Part shown: piece after piece, positions 56,425 to 64,000 of the stretch
Numbering within the stretch: position 1 is the first letter of the stretch
How the letters are laid out: every line of letters begins with the position of its first letter
From: RGIG8709 sp045575975
GTDB lineage: Bacteria > Bacillota > Clostridia > Monoglobales > Monoglobaceae
DNA length: 64,000 nucleotides
Assembly (NCBI GenBank): GCA_045575975.1
Contig: JAZNFO010000064.1
Location: forward strand, 6,300 to 70,299
Direction: 5' to 3'
Program-made: the position numbers and the translations under genes
The notes under the pieces: generated by a model
The model's input: the letters and a program-made list of their open reading frames with translations, nothing else
What the model was told of the DNA's origin: nothing
Databases searched by the model: none

Positions 56425-57279
56425 CTAAAAAATAATTTTATGTATCTTGTTTTTTTCATCTTTAGCCGATAGTTTAATTATTCCTCTTTTGTTCACAAAA
56501 TCATAGTCAGAATCAACAAAGTCCTGACATCCGCACCATGGTTCCATGCAAATGTACTTCGCGCCGGGTTTTGTCCAGAGCAAAAAGAAATCATGCCCCT
56601 CAAATTCCAATGCGACTATTTCCCCGGTTTTCTTGTTTTTTAATGAAACTTTTCTGGAATTAAGATTCATAAATACAAGTGCGTCCACCGCAAAATATTC
56701 ATATTTAAGCGGAAGTTCATATGTATTTTCTCCTACATTAATTGTATTATATTCAAGCAGATTCCCATTCAATATATTGCTGTCGAGATTTTCACTCTTA
56801 TCAAAAACAATACTATATTCTTCAATTCCCTCAGGACAATAATATCCCTCATGTGCTCCTACAGAAAAATACATATCTTTATCTGCAAGATTTTTCACAT
56901 TATACTCAACCATAAGTTCTGACCCATTTAGTGTATAAATTACTCTTAGCTCATATTCAAATGGATATTGCTTCAGAGTTTCTTCATTGAATTTATGTAA
57001 AAACACAATGCTTTCATCAGTCTGACTTTCAACCTCAAACTCTGCAAAACGAATATATCCGTGTTTTTGAAGTGTATATTCCTTGCCGTCATATATATAC
57101 TTATCATCCTTTAATCCACCACAGATAGGAAAAAGAAGCGGTGCGTGACTAGCCCAAGTTTCAGGGTCTCCAATCCATATCTTTTCCTTGCCATCCTTTT
57201 GAACACTAATAAGTTCAGCTCCTTTAGTTGAAAAGGTAGCTTTGATTTGTTTATTTGATAAAATTAATTGTTCAGCCAT
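56425..57279 (-). CDS. Aldose 1-epimerase family protein (LacX-like)
   Basis: This 284-aa galactose-mutarotase-like protein has STKGAELISVQKDGKE at the start, PICGGLKDDKY, KHGYIRFAEF with the conserved histidine (about residue 73), FSVGAHEGYYC in place of the usual GGHPAFN (about 141-151), and MEPWCGCQDF (about 239-248) with the catalytic-position glutamate. It matches the LacX/Slr4 branch, not GalM proper. The substrate is unknown. The ATG follows ATGGAGGAAAAATAA. Confidence 0.85.
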   Translation of the reverse strand: MAEQLILSNKQIKATFSTKGAELISVQKDGKEKIWIGDPETWASHAPLLFPICGGLKDDKYIYDGKEYTLQKHGYIRFAEFEVESQTDESIVFLHKFNEETLKQYPFEYELRVIYTLNGSELMVEYNVKNLADKDMYFSVGAHEGYYCPEGIEEYSIVFDKSENLDSNILNGNLLEYNTINVGENTYELPLKYEYFAVDALVFMNLNSRKVSLKNKKTGEIVALEFEGHDFFLLWTKPGAKYICMEPWCGCQDFVDSDYDFVNKRGIIKLSAKDEKNKIHKIIF

Positions 57280-57388
57280 TTATTTTTCCTCCATTGTTCT
57301 AAAAAACTGCGGCAGAAGCCATAGCTTTTTTTTACATCAATTATTTCCTAAAAATCCTTGTTTTTCCTTTAATTTTTTTCTATCGTTT

Positions 57389-57631
57389 TTATCTGATGAT
57401 ATGCAATATGGGGTTTGATATGTCAGGAACAATCACGGCAATCCTGTTCGTCTTTCCTGAACACAAAGATGCTGCGGCTCCATTTATTACATATCCCATT
57501 TCTCTTGCTGTTCTTAAAACCCTGATTTTTGTTTCGTCAGAAATATCAGGGAGTCCATTAAGTGCATGGGATACTGTTCCAACCGATACATTCAGTTCTT
57601 TTGCTATATCTTTTAAGGTTACTTTTTTCAT
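57389..57631 (-). pseudogene. Truncated LacI-family transcriptional regulator
   Basis: This 80-codon frame encodes the complete LacI helix-turn-helix and hinge (TLKDIAKELNVSVGTVSHALNG, residues 5-26, split around VSVGTVSHALNG) and the beginning of the sugar-binding domain (NRIAVIVPDISNPI), then ends after HIIR. A normal regulator has about 330 residues; the next 100 bases before the mutarotase gene cannot hold the rest. It is either a decayed gene or a DNA-binding-only fragment. Its position beside mutarotase and GH35 genes hints at a former sugar operon repressor. Confidence 0.75.
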
Positions 57632-57773
57632 CAGTTTGTATCCTAGAAAATTATATATACATTTTATATTTAAAAAATAAATTTGTCAATAGAGTGTTGA
57701 CAAAATCCCTTACAACTATGCTACTATAACATTATAGGATATATTGTCAGAAAAAGATGCTTATAACAAAAAG

Positions 57774-57823
57774 AGAAGTGACCTCTGACTGCCTTTCTTT
57801 ACAAGCAATCAGAGGTCACTTCT
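57774..57823. terminator. 15-bp perfect inverted repeat in a gene-poor region
   Basis: AGAAGTGACCTCTGA (57774-57788) and TCAGAGGTCACTTCT (57809-57823) surround a 20-base centre. There is no clear T-run on either side. It may be a terminator of a decayed gene or a protein-binding site. Confidence 0.45.
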
Positions 57824-57891
57824 GTTCACTCTTTGTATCTAACATCATTTGGTTATCCTCTCTTTCCTTGTCTGTCTTTTAAAACTCCCTT

Positions 57892-58114
57892 TCAAATCAT
57901 CAACCTTTTATCTCTCCTTCTTTTTTGGTTAAACCACCTTGAGGTTTTATTGAGGTATTTCAAAAGACGAGGGATGTTGACTTTTCTTTAAGCTTTTCTG
58001 ATTTGATTTTTCATTTCCTTTTTATCTATATAAAGCGTAACACCGCCGTGTTTTATTTCTATATCTTTTTCAAATCAGCCTTTACTTTTTAAAAAGTCTT
58101 TTTTACTTTTTCAT
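57892..58114 (-). pseudogene. Possible decayed small gene
   Basis: GGGAGGAG precedes an ATG at 58114 whose frame stops after three codons. In a shifted frame the sequence reads plausible protein with interruptions: FEKDIEIKHGGVTLYIDK, then KNQIRKA-stop, then VNIPRLLKYLNKTSRWF and a basic tail. The good RBS plus coding-like but interrupted frames suggest a degraded gene; alternatively these are chance reads. No family recognised. Confidence 0.3.
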
Positions 58115-58245
58115 TGGACTCTCCTCCCTTTTCTTGATTTAATAATAACACACTTTTTCCCCTTTTTCAATTGACAATTTCTGAAAAGTAATCCCGCTTT
58201 TTTTAGGCATTTGAGAGAAATTTTTTTAACATTTATAAAAATATA

Positions 58246-58330
58246 TTTACAAAACACATATCTTTATGATATAATAAAATAGTTGGTTGTTTAAAAGGGG
58301 TTGCAAAGTTGCAGCCCCTTTTATTTTTTT
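58246..58330 (+). promoter_or_regulatory. Promoter and closely following terminator (possible tiny RNA)
   Basis: TTTACA, 18 bases, TATAAT (58246-58275) is followed at 58293 by AAAAGGGG-TTGCAAAGTTGCAG-CCCCTTTT and TATTTTTTT. Transcription would yield an RNA of about 45-50 nt with no ORF. It could be a small RNA or a relic of a lost gene. Confidence 0.45.
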
Positions 58331-58408
58331 CGCAAAACTTTGCAGGAATTGCAATGTGATTAGCCAAAATCACCATTGTAAATTTCAATTTTATTAAGTA
58401 TAATTAAA

Positions 58409-58506
58409 AATAGAGACACAAGGGGACGGAGATATTGTGTAAATAGTGACACAAGGGGACGGAGATATTGTGTTATATAATTCGCACCTCAAACCGTCCC
58501 CCTGTG
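58409..58506. repeat. Tandem GGGGACGG repeats with an inverted third copy
   Basis: Two direct copies with a 33-base period (58409-58440 and 58442-58473) share GACACAAGGGGACGGAGATA and onward with a single difference just before it. A third, inverted copy (CCGTCCCCCTGTGT, 58493-58506) can pair with either one. The 18 bases at 58485-58502 are identical to 4731-4748. This is a REP-like palindromic unit. Confidence 0.7.
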
Positions 58507-58607
58507 TTTGGAAACTAATTCCCTGACAACACCCTCGGTGGGATTTGTGTGTCCGTGTACCGGAATACAAAAGAAAACTATTTTACTCATTTTTTCTCCA
58601 CCAGATT

Positions 58608-58817
58608 TCATTCTTCTATATCACTAAAAATTTGTTTAACATAATCTTGTTGTTTTGCTTTAGGAAAAATTGCAATTCCTCGCTCAATATCACCAAGGAC
58701 TAAAATTTCATCGCCGGGACATAGTTCAAACAATTCTCTTGCTTCTTTAGGAATAACAAACTGTCCCTTTTCACCGATTTTGACCATCCATGCATATTTC
58801 CCGGTCTGTATATTCAT
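58608..58817 (-). CDS. AbrB/MazE/SpoVT-type DNA-binding protein
   Basis: This 69-aa protein has a swapped-hairpin AbrB domain (VKIGEKGQFVIPKEARELFEL, residues about 12-32, split at GQFVIPKEAR; then PGDEILVLGDIERGIAIFP) and a short C-terminal helix. Such proteins are transition-state regulators or antitoxin-like. No toxin gene is adjacent. The RBS is weak. It lies between the repeat-rich kilobase and the beta-galactosidase gene, opposite no known target. Confidence 0.88.
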   Translation of the reverse strand: MNIQTGKYAWMVKIGEKGQFVIPKEARELFELCPGDEILVLGDIERGIAIFPKAKQQDYVKQIFSDIEE

Positions 58818-58834
58818 ATAAATGTCAATACTCT

Positions 58835-58866
58835 AACAAAAAAAGCTTTGCCCTAAGGCAAAGCTC
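58835..58866 (-). terminator. Intrinsic terminator of the beta-galactosidase gene
   Basis: AGCTTTGCC/GGCAAAGCT with a four-base loop and a TTTTTTT tail on the minus strand, just after the GH35 stop. Confidence 0.9.
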
Positions 58867-58872
58867 TTTGTT

Positions 58873-60633
58873 TTATTCACCTAAATCAGGTGTGTCAAAA
58901 AATTCAATTTCGCACTTTTTACAGAAATCGGATTCAAAGACGATTATTTCGTTTTTACCCTGTTTAAGAATTGGTGCAGGGATATAAAGTGTTTTCTGCG
59001 GACCTGCTGAATTATAGTATCTACCGATATTAAATCCATTCACCATAACAAAGCCTTTTTCAAAGCTGTCAAGTCTTACGAAAGTATCACAAGGCTCATC
59101 CTTTATATCAAGAATACCTTTATAGAATGTGGGCATTTCTGCTTTCTCTGCCTTCTTCCATTTAAGTCCGCTTAAATCTTCCATTGGAAGGCTATAGTGG
59201 TTCCATCCAAAATGGTATCTCTGGCCTAAAAGAACGCCACCTACAATACCCTTTTTATCGAACATTTTTGGTCCGTAATTTATACGGCCCATATTTTCAA
59301 CCAATATATCAAGACGGATTTTTTCACCTTTCTTGATAGAAATTGTTACATCATCCTTGCGACGGCATCTTTCACGAACGCCAACAAGCTTTCCGTCAAT
59401 AAAGATATGGGCACGGTCATGAAGCTTGGTTAGTTCCAGTTCATTTGGGTCAACAGGCCCTTCAATCTCGCTTGAATAAAGAATATAACCAAAATCCTGA
59501 TCAAGCTGTTCCATTGTCATTGGATATGAATTAAATACAGGTTTTGAAATATTATCTATATTTTCAAAAAGGTCTGCACTTTCTGTAAGCTCAAGCTTTC
59601 CGTATGCCATTTTTTTAGAATTTTCTACTTTAATATCAGGAGGTGTGACACCAGTGTTTTTCTGAATACTTTCCTTTACTGCATCATAAGTTACTGTCAT
59701 ATCACCTGCTTCACTAAGTGGTGCACAATAATCATAACTTGTAACAGTTGGAAGAAATTCTCCTCTACTATGATTTGCACCGTTCCAGAAGCCAAAGTTT
59801 GTTCCGCCATGGAACATATAGAAATTGAACGAACCACCTATTTCAAAGAATTCATCAAGCATCTGTTTTATTTCTTCAGGCTTATGGTGTTGATTTTCCT
59901 TGTACCAGTGGTTGAACCATCCGCACCAGAATTCACCGCACATCATAGGCTGATTTGGTCTAAATTCTTTAAGAATACCAAGCCTTTCCTTTGGTTTGCT
60001 TCCAAAGTTTGCAACTGCCAAAAGCTCTGGAATTGTTCCACCTGAAAGCATAAAGTCTGCAGTTCCGTCAGATGTGAAGAGGAGACAGTCTATTCCGCAT
60101 TTTTCGATATATTCCTTTGTCTTTCTCACATATGAGCTGTCGTCTCCATAGCTTCCGTATTCATTTTCAACCTGAACCGCAATAACTCTTCCGCCGTTAG
60201 TTGAAAGATGCGGACGGATACGGTCGAAAAGTTCTTTATAATAAGGAGTTACCTTTTCAAAGAATAAAGGATCATTACAACGAAGACCCATATTTTCATA
60301 TTTCAAAAGCCAGGACGGAAGACCGCCAGCTTCCCATTCTGCGCAGATAAACGGACCCGGACGGACAATAACATTAAGGTCTAAGCTTTCTGCAATAGAA
60401 ATAAAGCGTTCAATATCTAAAATCCCACTAAAATCAAACTGACCTTCTCTTCTTTCGTGAAGATTCCAGCAGGTATAAGTTTCAACCGTGTTAAAACCGC
60501 AAGCTTTAAGCTTTTTAAGTCTGTCCTCCCAGTATTCAGGAACTGTTCTGAAATAATGAACCGCACCTGAAATTATAAGATACGGCTTTCCATCAAGCAA
60601 AAAATTATCATTATCATATGTAAGTATAGGCAT
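58873..60633 (-). CDS. Beta-galactosidase, glycoside hydrolase family 35
   Basis: This 586-aa protein has a catalytic TIM barrel in residues about 1-320, with acid/base Glu158 in QVENEYG and nucleophile Glu234 in CGEFWCGW, plus the family signature GGLPSWLL (about 103-110). Two C-terminal beta-sandwich domains follow, ending in a FFDTPDL segment. There is no signal peptide, so it is cytoplasmic and acts on imported beta-galactosides. The ATG at 60633 was chosen because AAGAAAGGATG precedes it; an ATG three codons earlier overlaps the RBS. It is monocistronic, with a truncated lacI and mutarotase nearby. Confidence 0.94.
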   Translation of the reverse strand: MPILTYDNDNFLLDGKPYLIISGAVHYFRTVPEYWEDRLKKLKACGFNTVETYTCWNLHERREGQFDFSGILDIERFISIAESLDLNVIVRPGPFICAEWEAGGLPSWLLKYENMGLRCNDPLFFEKVTPYYKELFDRIRPHLSTNGGRVIAVQVENEYGSYGDDSSYVRKTKEYIEKCGIDCLLFTSDGTADFMLSGGTIPELLAVANFGSKPKERLGILKEFRPNQPMMCGEFWCGWFNHWYKENQHHKPEEIKQMLDEFFEIGGSFNFYMFHGGTNFGFWNGANHSRGEFLPTVTSYDYCAPLSEAGDMTVTYDAVKESIQKNTGVTPPDIKVENSKKMAYGKLELTESADLFENIDNISKPVFNSYPMTMEQLDQDFGYILYSSEIEGPVDPNELELTKLHDRAHIFIDGKLVGVRERCRRKDDVTISIKKGEKIRLDILVENMGRINYGPKMFDKKGIVGGVLLGQRYHFGWNHYSLPMEDLSGLKWKKAEKAEMPTFYKGILDIKDEPCDTFVRLDSFEKGFVMVNGFNIGRYYNSAGPQKTLYIPAPILKQGKNEIIVFESDFCKKCEIEFFDTPDLGE

Positions 60634-60682
60634 AATTTTCATCCTTTCTTAAATCACCGAAAATTCGAAGTTTACTTTTATT

Positions 60683-60711
60683 ATGATACCATATAAGCCA
60701 TAAAATTTCAA
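60683..60711 (-). promoter_or_regulatory. Promoter of the beta-galactosidase gene
   Basis: TTGAAA, 17 bases, TATCAT on the minus strand, about 50 bases before the start codon. No LacI operator or cre site is evident. Confidence 0.6.
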
Positions 60712-60778
60712 TATCATTTTTTGATCTTTTTATGTCACATTTCTATCAGGTAATGTACATTTTTATACTTTAGTTTTT

Positions 60779-62008
60779 CTATTCCATAATTTTTTCTCTT
60801 GTCAAAGGTTTTAACTTATCCCCGTTCCACAAAAAGAACTTTAATGAGCCTTCGGTGTTTATACATTTTATTTTAACTTTTTTATCAGGCATAAGCGCAA
60901 TATCGTTAAATTTACCCGATACATATTTTTCACCCTCATATTCTGCAAAAATACCAATTGCATTTAAAGTTGTTTCAGTATTGTTATAAACAACAAGGCT
61001 ATCCGAATTTATAGGCGAAATATAATAATCTTTATTTTTTATACATTCTCTAAATATTGCCTCAATATTTAAAAGTCCATATCCGCAAAATTCATCCTCC
61101 AGCGGCTTAGAAGTATTTATAATATAATCCTTAAATTCATCTAGTGTCATATCTTCATCTGCAGAAAACAGTATTGCGGCTGCCCCCGCAACAATCGGGG
61201 CAGCCTGGGAAGTTCCACTCAGAAAATCATAATCGTACATTCCCACGGTGCTTTTATACCTTTCACCCGGTGCAACAACAAACACAGAATTATTCTGCTG
61301 TGAAAAGGCTGACCGTTGTTTTGAAATTCCAACCGACCCAACACCAATTACTTCATCATAAGCGGCAGGATACCATAATCTTGACCTATAATCTTCTCTT
61401 CCGTCGTTACCTGCTGCTGCAATGATTATTGCACCTTTATCCGTTGCATGCTTCACCGCTTTATGTAATTCTTCAAAATCCCCTAAAACTCCAAGACTCA
61501 TACTGATTACCCTGCAGTTAAATTTATCAACCGCAGCATATATTGCAGCAATCATTTCATTAACATCTGAATCATAATATGGATCAACACATTTCAGTGC
61601 ATATATATTAACCTTTGGTGCCACACCGGCAATGCCTATTTCATTATGCTGAGCAGATATAATTCCCGCAACATGAGTTCCGTGTCCGTGGTTATCTGAA
61701 TAATCATCATTATTCAGTATAAAGTTGTATCCCCCTGCAAGGTTAATATCTTCATGGGGATTGCACCCTGTGTCAATTACCGCCACATTAACCTCGTTGC
61801 CGTATGTCCCCATATTCCACGCAAATTCTGCATTCACCATTTGAAGTTGCCATTGCTCGCTGTATAATTCATCATTTGGCAAAGAATATAATCTGATTTC
61901 AGGTTCCCCTTCAATAAGTATCACCTTATCACTTTCATCTGCCACTGCACAGGAACAAGATAAAACCAATATTATAAAAAGAACAATGACTGTTTTTTTC
62001 ATTTTCAT
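60779..62008 (-). CDS. Secreted S8 family serine peptidase (subtilase)
   Basis: This 409-aa protein has an N-terminal signal peptide (about residues 1-23, ending SCSCAVA, with cysteines that could be lipidated) and a short linker. The subtilisin domain has the catalytic triad Asp79 (AVIDTGC), His109 (HGHGTHVAG) and Ser267 (GTSQAAP), with oxyanion Asn201. A beta-rich C-terminal extension of about 90 residues may bind substrate or wall. The ATG at 62008 follows GAAGGAATTTTT. It starts 27 bases after a large secreted protein gene, which may be substrate or partner. Confidence 0.92.
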   Translation of the reverse strand: MKMKKTVIVLFIILVLSCSCAVADESDKVILIEGEPEIRLYSLPNDELYSEQWQLQMVNAEFAWNMGTYGNEVNVAVIDTGCNPHEDINLAGGYNFILNNDDYSDNHGHGTHVAGIISAQHNEIGIAGVAPKVNIYALKCVDPYYDSDVNEMIAAIYAAVDKFNCRVISMSLGVLGDFEELHKAVKHATDKGAIIIAAAGNDGREDYRSRLWYPAAYDEVIGVGSVGISKQRSAFSQQNNSVFVVAPGERYKSTVGMYDYDFLSGTSQAAPIVAGAAAILFSADEDMTLDEFKDYIINTSKPLEDEFCGYGLLNIEAIFRECIKNKDYYISPINSDSLVVYNNTETTLNAIGIFAEYEGEKYVSGKFNDIALMPDKKVKIKCINTEGSLKFFLWNGDKLKPLTREKIME

Positions 62009-62035
62009 AAAAATTCCTTCAATTCAACTTCTGTT

Positions 62036-64000
62036 TTAGTTTTCCGATTTAATAATTACTACATCAGCTATAGATTTTAAATTTTCGTGCCATATAAACA
62101 TTTTGACCGTTTTAGCCAACGGATAATATGTACTGTCTAATTCCACTATGTCAGATACAGACCTGTGTACATAAAAATCGGCGGGAAATGTTTCTAAATG
62201 TAGCATCTGATTATTCTCTCCAAAATATGCAACATATCTGATCGCTCCCGGATATTCATAATCTCCAATGGTGATATACTCTGCATAATACCCTGATTCA
62301 GTATCATCCACATTTCCTTCTACTTTTACTGCAACAGCAGGTTTGTAGCCCGTAAACACCATATCCATTTTTGTATCTGTTATTATATCAGCCTTTGAAA
62401 AATCATCCACCAGTGTTTCTGTTTCTCTGTCGTAATATAACGGGATTTCATATCCGCCATAATAAAACACAAAGCAGGGAATATAGTTTGACTTATCAAA
62501 AGGTATTACTGCTTTGGTTTTAAATTGACCGTAAAGCCTGTTGCCATAAACATAAAGCAAAGTATCCTCATAATCAGTTTTCTTTTCTTCATCCTGAACC
62601 AAAGCATAAAATTCACCGCTAAAAATATCACCGTTATACTCAATATCCGTTTCCAAAACTTTTCCCTTTGCAATATTGATAACCAAATCTTGTGCATCGG
62701 TTGAAACAACACTTGCATCCCCTATCACATATCCGCACTTTGTGTTATCAATATATACTCCTGCAGGATAAACTTCTTCAATTTCGCTGTATAACCTGAA
62801 ATGGATATATCCGTTATTAATTCCTATATCATCAACAAGAACAAAATCACAGCTTTTATTCTCCAAATTAACAGTAAATTCTGTTCTGTCAACAATGTAA
62901 TAAGGACTGTTGTCACTTTGCAATAAAATTCTTCCTCTTACATCGTCAAAAGTACTACCGCTGATACCTGTGAGCGATGATATATCATCAGGTAATTTAA
63001 TCTTACCTGATATCCTTTTTGATTTTTTAAAATCCTTAAAATCACAAACCTTATCTTCTGCTAAATCTTCATATTTCACATACTGTCTTATGTATTCTCC
63101 ATTATCAAATATAATATAGATAATATAATCCTGACCTGGTACTAATTTTAATTCGTAATTTGAAACAGATGAGCCTGCTGATATTAATCCTCTGTAACTT
63201 GTAACATGCTTTCTTTGAACATAATATGTGCCCAGCGATGTTTTATTTTCAATTCTGTCCCCTTCTGCAATAACCCTATAACCTAAATCCACATCCTGTG
63301 CGGGAACTATAACAGACCCTTTCACCGATACATACTCAAAAATATCTTCTACTCTTAAGACAATATTTGTTACATTATTTCCGGAACACTTTGTCTGTAC
63401 ACCGCCCTGATATTTATCCGTATCCACAATTATCCCTGCAACATGATATCTTGGAGAACTTCCGTTTCCTCCGCTAACAGGTCGGGACGGAGCTGAACCA
63501 ACTCCCAATGATATACCTCCGTTTGTAACTGCAACTCTGCTTACTACATCATAGGTCAACGTATATTCTCTGCTATCATCAGTAAAGGTATGTGTTTTTC
63601 TTTTATTGATTGTCGTATTTGCTATTTTATAAACATCCCTATCAACAGGTATAGATGTTATATCAACACCGCCTTTTTCCTCCGGCAGCGGTCTGCCACC
63701 CCCCGAAGAATAGGACATACTCGTTTTTGTTCCATAATACAAATCAACGGTAAAACCATTCTCATCAATCTCTATTCTTTCATCTATTGAATAATTCAAA
63801 CGGATAGTATCAGTAACATAATCATTTATCCATAAATATATAGTTTCGCTTGTTCCGTCATTATAAATATATCCGTCTTCCGAATACTCTTTTTCCAGTG
63901 CATTTAAAGACAAATAAACAGTATTATTTTCTATTAAAACAGCATTTTCATAATTTCTATTAAAACCTTCAATTAATTTATCTTTAATTCTGATATAGCT
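62036..64000 (-). CDS. Large secreted protein with beta-rich repeats, 5' part outside window
   Basis: The frame is open to the right edge (655 codons inside the window), so the start and any signal peptide are missing. The first residues inside (NNTVYLSLNALEKEY) resemble the copper amine oxidase N-terminal-like domain common in clostridial surface proteins. A Gly/Ser/Pro-rich linker (SSGGGRPLP; GVGSAPSRPVSGG) is followed by several beta-rich modules of about 90 residues (RVEDIFEYVSVKG, KRISGKIKLPDDI, PAVAVKVEGNVDD) that look like repeated carboxypeptidase-regulatory-like or Ig-like domains. Function unknown. It is co-transcribed with the subtilase. Confidence 0.6.
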   Translation of the reverse strand, partial: SYIRIKDKLIEGFNRNYENAVLIENNTVYLSLNALEKEYSEDGYIYNDGTSETIYLWINDYVTDTIRLNYSIDERIEIDENGFTVDLYYGTKTSMSYSSGGGRPLPEEKGGVDITSIPVDRDVYKIANTTINKRKTHTFTDDSREYTLTYDVVSRVAVTNGGISLGVGSAPSRPVSGGNGSSPRYHVAGIIVDTDKYQGGVQTKCSGNNVTNIVLRVEDIFEYVSVKGSVIVPAQDVDLGYRVIAEGDRIENKTSLGTYYVQRKHVTSYRGLISAGSSVSNYELKLVPGQDYIIYIIFDNGEYIRQYVKYEDLAEDKVCDFKDFKKSKRISGKIKLPDDISSLTGISGSTFDDVRGRILLQSDNSPYYIVDRTEFTVNLENKSCDFVLVDDIGINNGYIHFRLYSEIEEVYPAGVYIDNTKCGYVIGDASVVSTDAQDLVINIAKGKVLETDIEYNGDIFSGEFYALVQDEEKKTDYEDTLLYVYGNRLYGQFKTKAVIPFDKSNYIPCFVFYYGGYEIPLYYDRETETLVDDFSKADIITDTKMDMVFTGYKPAVAVKVEGNVDDTESGYYAEYITIGDYEYPGAIRYVAYFGENNQMLHLETFPADFYVHRSVSDIVELDSTYYPLAKTVKMFIWHENLKSIADVVIIKSEN

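Noticed and set aside
58608..58817. AbrB-like gene as the antitoxin of a toxin-antitoxin pair
   Set aside because: No small toxin-like ORF lies within 300 bases on the same strand; the upstream gene is a beta-galactosidase and the downstream side is repeats.

Overview
The window is AT-rich, low-GC Gram-positive DNA and almost certainly comes from an anaerobic, spore-forming member of the Clostridia. Evidence includes spoIIAA-spoIIAB-sigF, spoIVA, spmA-spmB, dpaA-dpaB and a coat-catalase (cotJC) remnant, plus strictly anaerobic metabolism (class III ribonucleotide reductase nrdD/nrdG), a THF riboswitch on folT and FeoAB iron uptake. Genes are densely packed with strong Shine-Dalgarno sites. 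No species can be assigned from the sequence alone.

Positions 1-4193 are one end of a plasmid-like or integrative element, all on the minus strand. It carries a replication-initiator-like protein, ParA, ParB, a 45-aa membrane protein and small cysteine-rich proteins joined by an identical stop/RBS module. At about 4194-4196 it abuts a manganese catalase (cotJC) gene that has lost its 5' half, so the element (or an assembly join) interrupts a chromosomal gene. An IS3-family remnant and REP-like palindromes follow.

Positions 4.9-19.7 kb hold the SigF operon, valS, birA, the ymfF-ymfH peptidase-like pair, lgt, spoIVA, spmAB, and a nrdD-nrdG-sfsA-cobalamin adenosyltransferase operon with NrdR boxes and a highly structured nrdD-nrdG gap. 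Positions 22.4-34 kb hold an EF-G paralogue, a complete argCJBRDF operon with its own repressor gene and ARG boxes, folT-folC under a THF riboswitch and perfect promoter, and the dipicolinate synthase genes. Positions 34-37.6 kb hold rpmG-secE-nusG-rplK-rplA-rplJ-rplL with recognisable leaders; rpoB does not follow.

Positions 37.6-52.8 kb form a long minus-strand block: peptide-binding lipoprotein, pgeF, ymdB, a glycosyltransferase, NADP-type isocitrate dehydrogenase, FeoB with a histidine-rich insert, FeoA, a UgtP-like glycolipid synthase, AddA, a pseudouridine synthase, a carbohydrate-binding-like protein and a Cof-type phosphatase. Positions 52.9-53.1 kb hold a striking array of small hairpins separated by inverted copies of one short core. 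Positions 53.1-64 kb hold a DUF4830 protein, a small-subunit-type pseudouridine synthase, aroQ, apbE, two tRNA-Ser genes, a sugar mutarotase, a truncated lacI, a gene-poor repeat-rich kilobase, an AbrB-like protein, a GH35 beta-galactosidase, and a secreted subtilase next to a large secreted protein that runs off the right edge.

The main unexplained signals are the hairpin array at 52903-53077, the structured nrdD-nrdG gap at 19705-19864, the inverted-repeat (MITE-like) element at 10991-11264, the element/cotJC junction, and the dispersed repeats linking 4.6-4.7 kb with 56.3 and 58.4 kb.
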